A stretch of DNA of 25,000 nt from Owenia fusiformis (taxonomy: Eukaryota > Annelida > Polychaeta > Sabellida > Oweniidae), in assembly GCA_903813345.2 (NCBI GenBank), contig CAIIXF020000252.1, positions 1 through 25,000 on the forward strand, in the 5' to 3' direction. The position numbers were made by a program, and so were the translations under genes. Below are positions 1 through 8,353 of this stretch, piece after piece. Every line of letters begins with the position of its first letter. Position 1 is the first letter of the stretch. The notes beneath the pieces were generated by a model. It ran no database searches. It had not been told where the DNA came from and saw nothing but the letters and a program-made list of their open reading frames with translations.

Positions 1-129
1 TTTTCTATTAAGATTCAAGGTCAATGGATATGGAACAGTATTGAAAGGCCAATAAGAGAAAGTTCTTCTTTGAATATTTTTAAGATAAGATACAAAAAGT
101 ATTTGATAGATAAAATTTCTTTAGATTAG
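1..129 (+). pseudogene. C-terminal end of a CR1/Jockey-type LINE ORF2 (5' cut by window edge)
   Basis: Frame 1 reads 42 residues from the first base to TAG at 127-129. The segment WIWNSIERPIRESSSLNIFK matches the pattern common at the extreme C-terminus of CR1/L2/Jockey-type LINE polyproteins (W-N-S-L/I, then IR, then a short Ser-rich stretch, FK and a basic YLI tail). This region lies after the reverse transcriptase and has no known catalytic role. The A/T-rich 3' UTR and A-rich end that follow fit a LINE 3' terminus. Only the tail is visible, so I cannot say whether the copy is intact upstream. It is typed as a pseudogene because most such copies are dead, not because a break is seen. The family assignment is pattern recognition, not a search. 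Confidence 0.55.
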
Positions 130-440
130 ACTCTTTATTACCAAATATATCATTCTGGGTCTTAAAGGCATTTAATTACAATTAATCATTTCCAGCAGTA
201 TTTGTCCTAATATTATCATCATGCTATCATTACTCTACTTTATTTTTACTGTCACTCCCCCTGCTCCTACCCAACAACTATTGATGTGCTCTTATTTATA
301 CTTATTTATTTATTTGCGCTATTATTATATTCAATTTATGTTTATCAAGCAGTATATACACCTATTTTAGGTGTCCACTGTAAGTAATTTGTATTTTGAT
401 TTATTGTTATATGAAGGAAATAAGAAATAAAAATAAAAAA
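130..440 (+). mobile_element. LINE 3' UTR with A-rich tail
   Basis: This stretch continues the LINE from the stop codon at 129. It is T-rich, includes a C-rich patch at about 256-272 and TATTTATTTATTT at about 300-313, and ends in AAATAAGAAATAAAAATAAA and further A residues at about 418-440. That A-rich, AATAAA-like end is where I place the 3' boundary of the insertion. The 5' end lies outside the window, so no target-site duplication can be checked. Confidence 0.5.
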
Positions 441-690
441 GTAGGCATTTTCTCAAGAAGTAATTTTTAAGTTTGATTTTACACTCATATATTGCCGGAG
501 CAGATCAATAAATTGATATTAAAATTTCAAATATACAGCATAAGTAAAGTTTAAAAAAATCTTTATTTCGTAAATTGAGTAAAACGTATTTATTGAGTTC
601 GATTTTCAGGAGCGGTACCGGAGTGGATACAGCACATATCCATCCCGGTCTCGTAATTTAGCGATAACTCCCCACATACACTATACAGGA
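441..690. other. Spacer, nothing recognised
   Basis: AT-rich sequence between the LINE tail and the first long inverted repeat. I see no ORF, RNA gene or clear repeat. A short imperfect CGGAGC/CGGTACCGGAG patch lies near 497-622. Confidence 0.4.
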
Positions 691-1190
691 CGAATAAAAA
701 ACGCAACAAGCAGTTATCTCGTAAAATCACAAAACTAGAGGTGACTCTATAAATTTCATCCAATGTACCATAAAGCCACGTCCTCCTCTTTGCAATGATA
801 TGTCATTCATTCACATGTGGTCATGGTTGGGTGAGAAATCCTTCCATTTGCACAGTGGGTCAAAATCGGCTCTGGACCAAGTTTAAGATATTGCAAAAAT
901 CAGTGCAAGGGCTAAGTACCAATGGAAGTTCTCCTGACTTGAATTATTGTGAATTTTTCTTTTGGAGCTATCTCAGGAGCATCTGTGCTAATCATTCCTC
1001 CACCAGATATTGCAAAACTTCGAGAAAGAATTGCCAATGGGCCTTTTCTTCGCTTTAACCCACAGATGACTCAGGGCTGAACCATGAATGACATGGAGAG
1101 ATGAGCGCATCTTTATGTGCAAAAGGTGGTGGCAATTTGGAGGGGAATAGGATGTATTCTTGCAAGAGTATGAGTATGAACACTTTGCTG

Positions 1191-1195
1191 TCTAT
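1191..1195. repeat. Left 5-bp target-site duplication TCTAT
   Basis: TCTAT directly abuts the left terminus CACGCGGTAC of the nested foldback element and is repeated exactly at 1577-1581 directly after the right terminus. Confidence 0.65.
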
Positions 1196-1576
1196 CACGC
1201 GGTACTAACTTCGACCGTTAATTTGAATTTTTGACCTACCAAATCTTTGAAAATCAAGGATTGCGAGTCCCATACTGCACAGTTTTTCTTCAAACTTGTT
1301 CCATTCAAAGCATAACAAAAATGCCTTTCTGTTGGTACATTTTTCTGTTATACAGAGTCCCTACTTTCTGCGGCATTTCACAGCTGGGGACCAAAACGCT
1401 GCTAAAACGAGGGACTCTTTACAATAAAGCAATGCACCGACAGAAAGGCAATTTTGTTTTACTTTGAATGGAACAATTTTGAAGAAAAACGGTGTAGTAT
1501 GAGACGCGCAATCCTTGATTTTCAAACATCTGGTAGGTCAAAAATTCAAATTAACGGTCGAAGTTAGTACCGCGTG
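1196..1576. mobile_element. 381-bp foldback MITE with CACGCGGTAC termini
   Basis: Nearly the whole element is one inverted repeat. The left arm from 1196 pairs with the right arm read backwards from 1576 over about 185 bases each, with almost no loop (centre about 1385-1390). The first 46 bases of the two arms are identical. Later blocks (GAAAATCAAGGATTGCG, TTTTTCTTCAAA, TTGTTCCATTCAAAG, TGCCTTTCTGT, AGAGTCCCT) match with scattered substitutions. An exact 5-bp duplication (TCTAT, 1191-1195 and 1577-1581) marks both ends. It has no transposase, so it must depend on one elsewhere. A 5-bp duplication with ends starting CAC recalls Transib/RAG-type transposons, but the rest of the terminus does not match their CACWRTG consensus, so family is left open. 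ORFs inside are by-products of the palindrome. Confidence 0.85.
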
Positions 1577-1581
1577 TCTAT
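1577..1581. repeat. Right 5-bp target-site duplication TCTAT
   Basis: Exact repeat of 1191-1195, directly after the right terminus GTACCGCGTG. Confidence 0.65.
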
Positions 1582-1635
1582 GTCACACCTGCCACACCTT
1601 CCTCAAATATCCCATATGTCCCATGTACTGTTTAA

Positions 1636-1830
1636 AACTTGGGTCCGGGCTGAATTTTGCCCTACATTGCGAAATTAATGATTATTCGGAAATGATTATT
1701 ATGAAAAGGATGCATTGGTTTTATGTTTTCTTCCAATATTACACGTCTGATATTCGCGATGTTTATAAATTGGTCCCAAGCTTATTTTGGCCTACTTTGC
1801 AAAAGGAATGATTACTCGCTCAAACATGAC
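1636..1830. repeat. Two ~130-bp tandem units inside the right arm of the old element
   Basis: AACTTGGGTCCGGGCTGAAT with TTTTGCCCTACATTGCGAAA and AATGATTA near 1636-1690 is echoed by AATTGGTCCCAAGCTTATTT with TTTGGCCTACTTTGCAAAAG and AATGATTAC near 1767-1818. The same module occurs inverted in the left arm near 850-890. The arm therefore seems to have been partly duplicated in tandem at roughly 130-bp spacing. Confidence 0.5.
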
Positions 1831-1962
1831 CCAATATCAATGAATGATATACCATTGGAAAGAGGAGACACATGGCTTTAATTTATGGTAAATTGAATGA
1901 AATCAATGCTGTTATCACTGATTTGCGCTTTTCCGAGATAACAATCTGTTGCGTTTTTTGAT

Positions 1963-2640
1963 ACGCATGGTATATTGATTGTATATCGGCTCGTTATGTG
2001 CCTACAAAACCTCAGTAGCCAGGTATGGAATACTTAGATACGACATTAGTAACTTGGAGAAACATCAAATGACCATCGAAATCTTCCTGACATCTCACAT
2101 TTTTTGAAGTGTATTTTTCTACATTGATAGTGTATAAATCATTCTCGAAATAAATATTTAAAAAACAAAAACTTTAATGTCATTGTTAAATTATAAAAGT
2201 AGAACCTACAACGTCTTCTGAATTATCATGGAACCTTTGTGGTTCTCCTTTCTCTCAAAATTTCCTCTTCTTGGAACTTGGGGTGTCTCTGTTTAATAAA
2301 AGGCTCATTCCCCTGAACTTCATGCTTCCATCAAGTTGTCTTGAATTTATGTGAAGTCTAATACACGATATATCCATCTTTCTCCTATATATTTTGGTTC
2401 GTTTATTTTGAAATCCAATGATGGGTGAAACTGTATAAAATGTTTGACGAAATCGTTCTGCTCTGATGACTTGAAGTTGCAATAAAAACATTTGAAACGT
2501 GGCCCTAGAATGAAACAGTATATATAATTAATAGAAATACTTTACTTGGTCTTTCGTGTACGTTTATTTGAAGAACCTCAATATTTAATGGAATGTAATG
2601 AAGCTTTCCTCGTGATCGAAGCGGGTACTCGTGAAATCTG
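1963..2640. other. Spacer, no gene recognised
   Basis: Unique-looking AT-rich sequence. A minus-strand ORF of 78 codons (2255-2491) has no recognisable domain, signal peptide or repeat and lies within chance length for this composition. Confidence 0.4.
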
Positions 2641-2712
2641 CTCCTGATTTCAGCGGGACCTCCTCATGTTTTCAGCGGGGCTTCCTCATAATTTCAGCGG
2701 GGCCACTGGAAC
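2640..2712. repeat. 22-bp minisatellite, motif TTTCAGCGGGRCYTCCTCAT
   Basis: CAGCGGG recurs at 2651, 2673 and 2695, an exact 22-base period. The units share TTTCAGCGGG followed by CCTCCTCAT or CTTCCTCAT. A diverged upstream unit (AAGCGGGTACTCGTG) sits at about 2619. Related units reappear at 3050-3100, and a short inverted match lies at 3822-3834. Confidence 0.75.
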
Positions 2713-3049
2713 ACCTCCAATGGTGTATTTCACCCCCCACAGGAGATGTTATTGTAAACTAACTTATCAATACATACAATGGTGATCCAATATTCATTAT
2801 GAGGAATGCATATCGTAGTTCTTGTCTCAATTTTAACGACAAAAGTAATTTTGTTACAGTAAATTATGTAAACGTGCACATTTGCGCCAGTTTCTTCCAT
2901 GCCGATAAACATATTTATCGTTCATGTCATTGTTTGTGAAGATATACCTGTTCTGAAAGTATACCTCAAGTTTCAAAGAACAGTAATGCGTATTCTTACC
3001 ATTTTTGTCCATATTTCCAGTTGACACAAATAAAAAGGACTTTGCTCGT
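2713..3049. other. Spacer between two minisatellite patches, nothing recognised
   Basis: AT-rich sequence with no gene I can support. A 60-codon minus-strand ORF (2730-2912) has no recognisable features. Confidence 0.35.
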
Positions 3050-3100
3050 GATTTCAGCGGGAACTTGCTCGCGATTTCTAAATCATGGCGGGGCTTTAGA
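3043..3100. repeat. Second patch of the GCGGG minisatellite
   Basis: GATTTCAGCGGGAACTTGCT is followed by GCGATTTCTAAATCATGGCG and GGGCTTTAGA. These repeat the TTTCAGCGGG and TGCTCGTGATTT modules of the array near 2640-2712. A 13-base inverted copy of GCGGGGCTTTAGA (3088-3100) lies at 3822-3834. Confidence 0.5.
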
Positions 3101-4578
3101 TACTACCCGTGTATTCCACACAATTTGGAGCCTTTTGAAATTCACAGTAACAATGAATAAGTGCCTGTATATAATCATTGCATAGAAAACACTTCATGTA
3201 GTGTTTATCAGATGTATTGAGTTGACCAAAATACTCCTTTGTTTACTATATACCACAACGAGAAACACTATATAATAAACATCAATACGACGAGATAATA
3301 GATTTATTATCCAAATTGAATAATAACTAATAAGATCAGTTACTGTTGAATAACATTCTGCCCGGGATTTGTTATTAATCATATAGAAATGTCTTATCCG
3401 AACAGCTTACATGTACGTATTATCCGTTGCGGCCATTAACAATTTTACATATCTAATTAGCTAAGTAAATAAACATGCGTCGACACAGTCGCAGTTGACT
3501 ATGAAAAGTTCAATCATCAATCTTATTTTTATTTTCTTGATTTAAAGATTTATTATGTTTAAAAAAGAAAATGTTTGATTTTTAAGTTCAACCTTTAATT
3601 CTTATTATCAAGAACGCGCATGCAAATTCGCCAACCATGTACATTGTTTGCAGTCTGCGCAATTTAATGTAAATCATTGTACATTTTTCGATATACTGTA
3701 ATACTATTCATTATTTGTAAAATTGAACCGAATATAATCTAAAATTAATCAGCTTTAAATATAATGATTATATGTCATAAAAGTTGCCTTAAAACAATAC
3801 AATTCGTGCGTTTGTAAATGCTCTAAAGCCCCGCTAGTATATGAACGAATCCTAAATAGAAATGAGTAAAATTCGATCCCATTCGTGTGTACACGTTCTA
3901 CACCGAGACTTCTCCTTTAAATCAAATCAGTCCACTAGTATGAGTTAAGAATGGACAGAGGGACGGATGGCTTCATTCAATGGGATAATTAAGATATTTC
4001 AAAACCAGTGTCATTCTTCTATGCATACATCACTCCAATCATAACATAAAACAAGCTGTTTATTTTAAAACTATTCTTTACGAATTTATGATAAGTGTAC
4101 AATGTTCAATCATACAAATCGCAGTCAGTGATTGTTCTCCACACTCACCCCTCCCCCTTCCTGACATGAACTATTTTGTAAAACCATTGACAGTGTGGAA
4201 AGGATTCTTACACTCGAGTGTCAAGGGGGGGGGGGGCAGTTACAGAAATATACAAGGCGATGGTTCAAATTGGACAATTTTCAAAACTGCTCAACATGGT
4301 GAAAACTTCACGTTTTTAAAGAATGCTTGCCCGGCGAGTGGTTTGCTCTGGATTGCGAGAGAACAAAAACTTTGAGTTAGGATTTTTCCTAATACTATCA
4401 TTAATCTAAACAACTTTTTAAACCGTCTCTGACTACATATCATGCCAATTAATACCATTATTGTGTTGACAGGATTAAATATGATATCTATGGAATTATA
4501 ATTTAATGAACTCAATAGTCTAAATGATAATAAGTTCATAATTTATTCTTGGCTGACTAGTCTTGCATCATCAGAGTT
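3101..4578. other. Long AT-rich spacer, no gene recognised
   Basis: I see no supported coding region. It holds small hairpins (AACACTTCATGTAGTGTTT near 3188-3206), the inverted CTAAAGCCCCGC patch at 3822-3834, a C-rich patch at about 4146-4160 and a run of twelve G at 4225-4236. Two ORFs of 82-95 codons that overlap on opposite strands near 4088-4539 look like chance ORFs. Confidence 0.35.
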
Positions 4579-4706
4579 GGATTGCAAATACCTCCCTAAA
4601 TCAAATATTTAAAATTTACAAATTTACTAGTGTACGGGGTGGGGAAACAAGTCTCCATCTAACCACTAAAGTTTAAAAGGAAGACTATAGTGTCCCGTGA
4701 ATTCAT
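4579..4706 (+). repeat. Direct repeat copy A (~128 bp)
   Basis: Shares ordered blocks with copy B at 4761-4892: GGATTGCAA/GGAATGCAA, ATCAAATATTTAAA, TCTACTAG/TTTACTAG, GCGGGG/ACGGGG, GGAAACAAGTCTCCAT, CACTAAA, AAAAGGAAGA/AAAAGAAAGA and GT-CCC. The offset is about 182-186 bases. The longest exact block is GGAAACAAGTCTCCAT. Confidence 0.75.
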
Positions 4707-4760
4707 TATAATTATCTTAGACAATAGTGAAGCGGTACAATCATTGGAGTGTTAATTAAT

Positions 4761-4892
4761 CGGAATGCAAGTTTGATTTAAAATAACTCCTTTGGATCAA
4801 ATATTTAAATTCTACTAGAATGCGGGGAGTGGAAACAAGTCTCCATTCAAGCACTAAATATCAAAAGAAAGATTTCAGTACCCCTTAACTTC
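4761..4892 (+). repeat. Direct repeat copy B (~132 bp)
   Basis: Second copy of the unit at 4579-4706, same orientation, with a small insertion near its start. Either a local tandem duplication or two partial copies of a dispersed repeat. Confidence 0.75.
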
Positions 4893-5160
4893 ACTCCCGG
4901 ACTTCACTATTCACCACCACCCCTCCCCCTTCCCCAAGTATCCCTTATGACCCCAGAATGTTCGTTTCTGTGTGTCCATGGCCAGTAAGTAATCTATGTG
5001 TATATTGGCTCCCTTCCAAAGGTGGGAAAACCAGATGCAGGCATAGACATTGACAAGGTGAGGGGATTTAAATATAAAAATAGTTTGTTTTTGGCTCCGA
5101 CTTATATATTTTGGCACTGTTTAACGAAGCCGGTTTAAGGAAATAATTCCTAGAAATAAG
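4893..5160. other. Spacer with a pyrimidine-rich patch
   Basis: Contains a C-rich stretch (CACCACCACCCCTCCCCCTT, about 4912-4931), similar to the one near 4146. A 68-codon minus-strand ORF here has a low-complexity GKGEGWW end from this tract and no recognisable domain. Confidence 0.35.
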
Positions 5161-5167
5161 ATGGCCT

Positions 5168-5378
5168 CATCGCGATAGCCGCGACCCCTTTGTCTTTATC
5201 CTTCCACAATCGGCAGATAAGAGTGGCTCTGGCATACCAGAATGAGATGGCCTGTCTTTACTGTAATCAAGATATGGTACCTAACCGCCATTCTGGTATG
5301 CCAGAGCCCCTCTTATCTGCCGTTTGCGAGAAGCCTTTGGAAGGAAAAAGACAAAGGGGGCGCGGCTATCGCGATGCC
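5168..5378. mobile_element. ~210-bp foldback MITE with CATCGCGATAGCCGCG ends
   Basis: The left arm (5168-5244) begins CATCGCGATAGCCGCG and the right arm (5289-5378) ends CGCGGCTATCGCGATG. The arms also share CCCTTTGTCTTT-TCCTTCCA, CGGCAGATAAGAG and GGCTCTGGCATACCAGAATG in inverted order. The right arm has an extra stretch of about 14 bases (around 5322-5336) missing from the left. The loop (about 5245-5288) contains CTAACCGCCATTCTGG, which echoes CTAACCGCAGTTATTTTGG just outside the right end. Ends of the true element may lie slightly further out. No transposase is encoded, and ORFs across it arise from the palindrome. Confidence 0.85.
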
Positions 5379-6400
5379 TAACCGCAGTTATTTTGGTTTT
5401 ATAACGGGGATATTGCTCGAGCTTGAATAACAAATAAAAGGCATGTTCTTATTTCTGTATTTGACCTTTGATTGTGTATTAAGTTGAGCTGCACGCCAAA
5501 CGTTAAGATTGTTAAAACGCTTAAAATAAAACTTTATTCCTCTCAATTTACATAAAAATGAAACAGATTAGATTCGAATCTCAGTCACACCAGCACCACT
5601 GGTCAAAGGAAGTACAAATATCTATATTAATCAAATGTCTGAGAATTTGATAACTGTCTGGGATCCAATGTTAATTTTATTGAAGCAAACTAAGAAAAGT
5701 ATAAAGATGAATTTTAAACGTAGAGGGAAAAGTCAAATATGCATTGTAACCCTAAAAATAATTCATCAAAGTGTCGTACACATTTTTTAACATTTATATA
5801 AATAAAACAAATAAAGCACAACCCTAATGCCCTATAATGAATTCATATCGGCGCTAAACGGCCCTTGCAATAAAAACGCATCGAAGCAGGGAATACTTGG
5901 AAAATTCTTCCGAGACTGACTTTTGTTATTTCAAAATTGAAATATGCCTAATTCCTATGAACACGCGATCTTTTTCCCTGGGTTTTACTCTATTTTAGAT
6001 TTACTAGAAAAATGTTTATATGATGATTGCGTTTGCTTCTCACGAGTTCATTGAAACGTTCAGTCGTAAAACTTTAGAGATCAAAAGACTAATTATGCAC
6101 CTGATTGCGAAAGTTTGATTGCATTTCGATCGCCGGGATTTTACAAACGTATTGTTTAAGTAGCGATCGTGTTCTTTGGATCTTGATAACTTCCTATTTT
6201 AAGTTTTGGGTTGAAAGCAATGCGTATGTCGGACCTTCTCAAGTCCACATAATGAAACAATATCCCTTTCATATTAGTCCAATCGGAATTTGCATAAACA
6301 TACCAGTTTTATATTGCAAAAAGAACTGTAATTAATAGCCTACATAAAAGCATCATGATAAATAAAACATTAAAGCATATATAAAGCCTATTGTTATCGC
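5379..6400. other. Spacer, nothing recognised
   Basis: Unique-looking AT-rich sequence. A GATTCGAATC stretch at 5571-5580 resembles a tRNA B box, but no matching A box or cloverleaf precedes it. A 76-codon ORF (6105-6335) is unremarkable. Confidence 0.35.
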
Positions 6401-6443
6401 ACCCATCGCACCCCCCCCCCCCCCCTCCTGGCTACGCCTATGG
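6401..6443 (-). repeat. Terminus of a CGTAGCCAG-type dispersed repeat with poly-C run
   Basis: ATCGCA is followed by fifteen C (6411-6425), then TCCTGGCTACGCCTATGG. The complement of CTGGCTACGCC is the GGCGTAGCCAG end seen at 9363-9373, and a G/C homopolymer sits just inside both. Only one end is visible here, so this is a partial copy or one whose other end has decayed. Confidence 0.6.
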
Positions 6444-7106
6444 ATATTTTGGCAACTTTCACGTTTACCCCGCCCCCTAATAATTCTTGCGCCCCCTCTA
6501 AATATCAGACCCGTCAGGCGTTGAGGCATGGATCAGGATACCCTGACTCCCAAGCTGTGCGACTTCTGGCAACCGCTACACCTATATTCCCGGGAAAAAC
6601 GCTTTTAGAAAAATTGTCAAATATGGTCGTGTGTGGGCAAACATGGAGGAGGAGGAGATGGGTGCGTGCATTGTGTGCGACCCTTCATCAGTTGTGTACC
6701 TTATTTTTTGTATGAATTTCTTCCGAATAATTATGCTAGAGGGGTTTTCAAATGAAATAATTTCACCCTTGCCCGACTGACTTGTAGATAATGCACGAAT
6801 CAAATAGCATGGAGATCAGATAATCAGGTTGATTCGTATTTTCGCAATCAGATGAATTAACTTATTGTTTTCTCTGATTAAAAGGCGGTTTGGAGCTACT
6901 TTTACAGGATTTGTAAATTCGCAATCAGACTGGCTTATTTTAATATTTAGTCAGTGCAAGAGGATGGGACTATAATGTAGAAAATTGTTTTGATTTCGAC
7001 ACTAACTGAATAATTTATCACAATTGTTAAATAAGCAAACAGAAACAGGTTTAAAAATGAGAATAGAGGCAAAAAAGTCTATACATAAAATGTAATTAAA
7101 ACCCGG
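6444..7106. other. Spacer; inner part may belong to the CGTAGCCAG repeat
   Basis: CCCCGCCCCCTAA (6469-6481) and GCGCCCCCTCTAAA (6489-6502) suggest that repeat-derived sequence continues to about 6510. A short imperfect direct repeat around TTCGCAATCAGA occurs near 6842 and 6918. No gene is supported; ORFs of 91 (plus) and 73 (minus) codons overlap and resemble nothing I know. Confidence 0.35.
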
Positions 7107-7292
7107 GAATTAAAAGCTATTTTAGACAGTTAGATGATCTCTTCTGTAATCAAGGTGATGTTGGTACACTTCCGCCGTTAGAAAAACAAAGACTAAGACA
7201 AAGACTATATAGCAATTAATCCCTTTTGTAATCATTAAATGTTTGATTCTTATTATTTTGTTGGACAATGTTCAGACTTCTGACCAAGATTA
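7107..7292 (+). repeat. Direct repeat copy A (~186 bp)
   Basis: Matches 7632-7818 in order and orientation: AATTAAAAGC-ATTTTAGAC, GTTAGATGATCTCTT, GTAATC-AGGTGATGTTGG followed by TACACTTCCGC, AAAGACTAA-ACAAAGA, AATTAATCC-TTTTG, ATCATTAAATGTT, GATTCTTATT, TTGGACAAT and AGACTTCT. About four fifths identical by eye. It encodes nothing recognisable. Confidence 0.8.
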
Positions 7293-7631
7293 AATCATTT
7301 ATGTTTGTATTTAAAAAATAGTATTTCAATCAGACAGACGTTCTAATGAGTTAGAAAAATACATTTGTCCATTTCCTCTCAAGAAGTTTTCAAAGGTAAT
7401 CAAGTCGATTTGTTTGAGTGTTAAGCATTGTTTTTCATAACTTGACGCTTCCATGAACAGAATGACTTTGAAATGAGTTTTTATAATTTTAGCTTTTATA
7501 CGGACATGCTTATTGTATATTTCTATATCATATGAATGAATATTTAATATGAACGTTGTGGTTATGTGATGTAACATCGCCCCCCCCCCCAAATTACAGG
7601 TATACAAATTTTGGTCGGAATGCATTTACTT
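7293..7631. other. Segment between the direct repeats
   Basis: Holds a run of about eleven C at 7581-7590 and a 99-codon minus-strand ORF (7326-7625) with no domain I recognise; its GGG stretch comes from the poly-C run. Nothing resembles an integrase, protease or reverse transcriptase, so the flanking repeats are not clearly LTRs. Confidence 0.35.
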
Positions 7632-7818
7632 GCAATTAAAAGCAATTTTAGACTGTTAGATGATCTCTTATGTAATCTAGGTGATGTTGGTACACTTCCG
7701 CATTTAAGAAAATAAAGACTAAAACAAAGAGAACTAAGTAATTAATCCTTTTGTTATCATTAAATGTTAGATTCTTATTTTTTTATTGGACAATATTAAG
7801 ACTTCTTTCTCCGATTGC
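7632..7818 (+). repeat. Direct repeat copy B (~187 bp)
   Basis: Second copy of 7107-7292, offset by about 525 bases, with several small indels. Confidence 0.8.
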
Positions 7819-8082
7819 AGGTATGTGTATAAAATCATGTGAACAACATTATCGTGGAAACTCCCATATTCATTCTCATAATGGCTTACAGCTATTTCGC
7901 AAATGACATAATCCTAAACAACATATGGACATAATATTGCAGAACTGAGCGAAAAGAAAGGTGGAACAAATCAGATTAAGATATTTTATTTTTGAAATGC
8001 ACAAAAGGCAACAGTTGAAGAACAAAAGTTAAAGGCGTTGTGAAATAGATCGTGCTTTTATATGATCCCCTTCTATAGTACC

Positions 8083-8123
8083 CTACCCTTTGCATTTGTT
8101 CGACTTCACTTCTTAAATGAGAG
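8083..8123 (+). repeat. 41-bp direct repeat, copy 1
   Basis: CTACCCTTTGCATT, TTTGACTTCACTTCTTAAA or TTCGACTTCACTTCTTAAA, and GAGAG match 9205-9245 at 38 of 41 positions. Function unknown; probably a fragment of a dispersed repeat. Confidence 0.6.
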
Positions 8124-8225
8124 TTTCGTCTTCTCGTAGTTTATAATTAGACTCTGCACGCAGCGTAATAGTGCCCCTATTATCCATGTTCATGTTCTCA
8201 TTCGATTTTTCATCAGTTATGACTT

Positions 8226-8353
8226 GGTAACATTTGCTCCGATTTTCATTACGGCGCCCGGCCGATTGAGTATTTTGTTCAGAATTGAATACAATTTTGA
8301 ACAAAATACTCATCGGCCGGGCGCCGGTGCTGAAAATCTGAGCAAATGTGACC
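8226..8353. mobile_element. 128-bp hairpin (foldback) with a GC-rich core
   Basis: The left arm (8226-8287) and right arm (8292-8353) are near-perfect inverted complements around a loop of about 4 bases. Shared blocks are GGT-ACATTTGCTC, GATTTTCA, GGCGCCCGGCCGAT, GAGTATTTTGTTC and AATTG. The GGCGCCCGGCCGAT core is strikingly GC-rich for this window. ORFs of 78-80 codons cross it on both strands and share sequence because of the palindrome. It is probably a short MITE; I could not define a target-site duplication. Confidence 0.8.

Larger units (their letters stand above)
691..1962. mobile_element. Old element with ~200-bp terminal inverted arms, hosting a nested foldback element
   Basis: The left arm (about 695-895) is the inverted complement of the right arm (about 1765-1957). 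Both open with AAAAAACGCAAC followed by TTATCTCG. They then share, in order, TTTCAT-CAAT-TACCATAAA, TCCTCTTT-CAATG-TAT-TCATTCA, GGTCATG-TTG, and a block containing CCATTTGC or CCTTTTGC, then CAAAAT and GGACCAA. Identity is moderate, roughly three quarters by eye, so the element is old. It encodes no recognisable protein and is probably a non-autonomous DNA transposon or foldback element. The interior is interrupted by the younger hairpin at 1196-1576. The exact outer ends are uncertain and I found no convincing target-site duplication. Confidence 0.6.

Noticed and set aside
795-1058. 87-codon ORF with several cysteines
   Set aside because: It lies in the left arm and interior of the old inverted-arm element, has no recognisable domain, and is not preserved in the matching right arm.
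2640-2712. CRISPR-like array
   Set aside because: The units are contiguous 22-bp repeats with no unique spacers, in a eukaryotic repeat-rich setting.
3088-3834. Transposon with GCGGGGCTTTAGA inverted ends (~747 bp)
   Set aside because: Only 13 bases pair, similarity does not extend inward, and the left copy is better explained as part of the GCGGG minisatellite.
5190-5430. ORFs across the 5.2-kb hairpin
   Set aside because: They follow the inverted repeat and have no coding signal of their own.
5560-5605. tRNA 3' half suggested by GATTCGAATCTCAG followed by ACCAGCACCA
   Set aside because: No A box or matching acceptor, D or anticodon stems upstream.
7326-7625. 99-codon minus-strand ORF between the direct repeats
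   Set aside because: No retroelement or other domain; its glycine run comes from a poly-C tract.
7107-7818. LTR retrotransposon with short LTRs
   Set aside because: The repeats lack TG...CA ends, and no primer-binding site, polypurine tract or coding remnant is seen between them.
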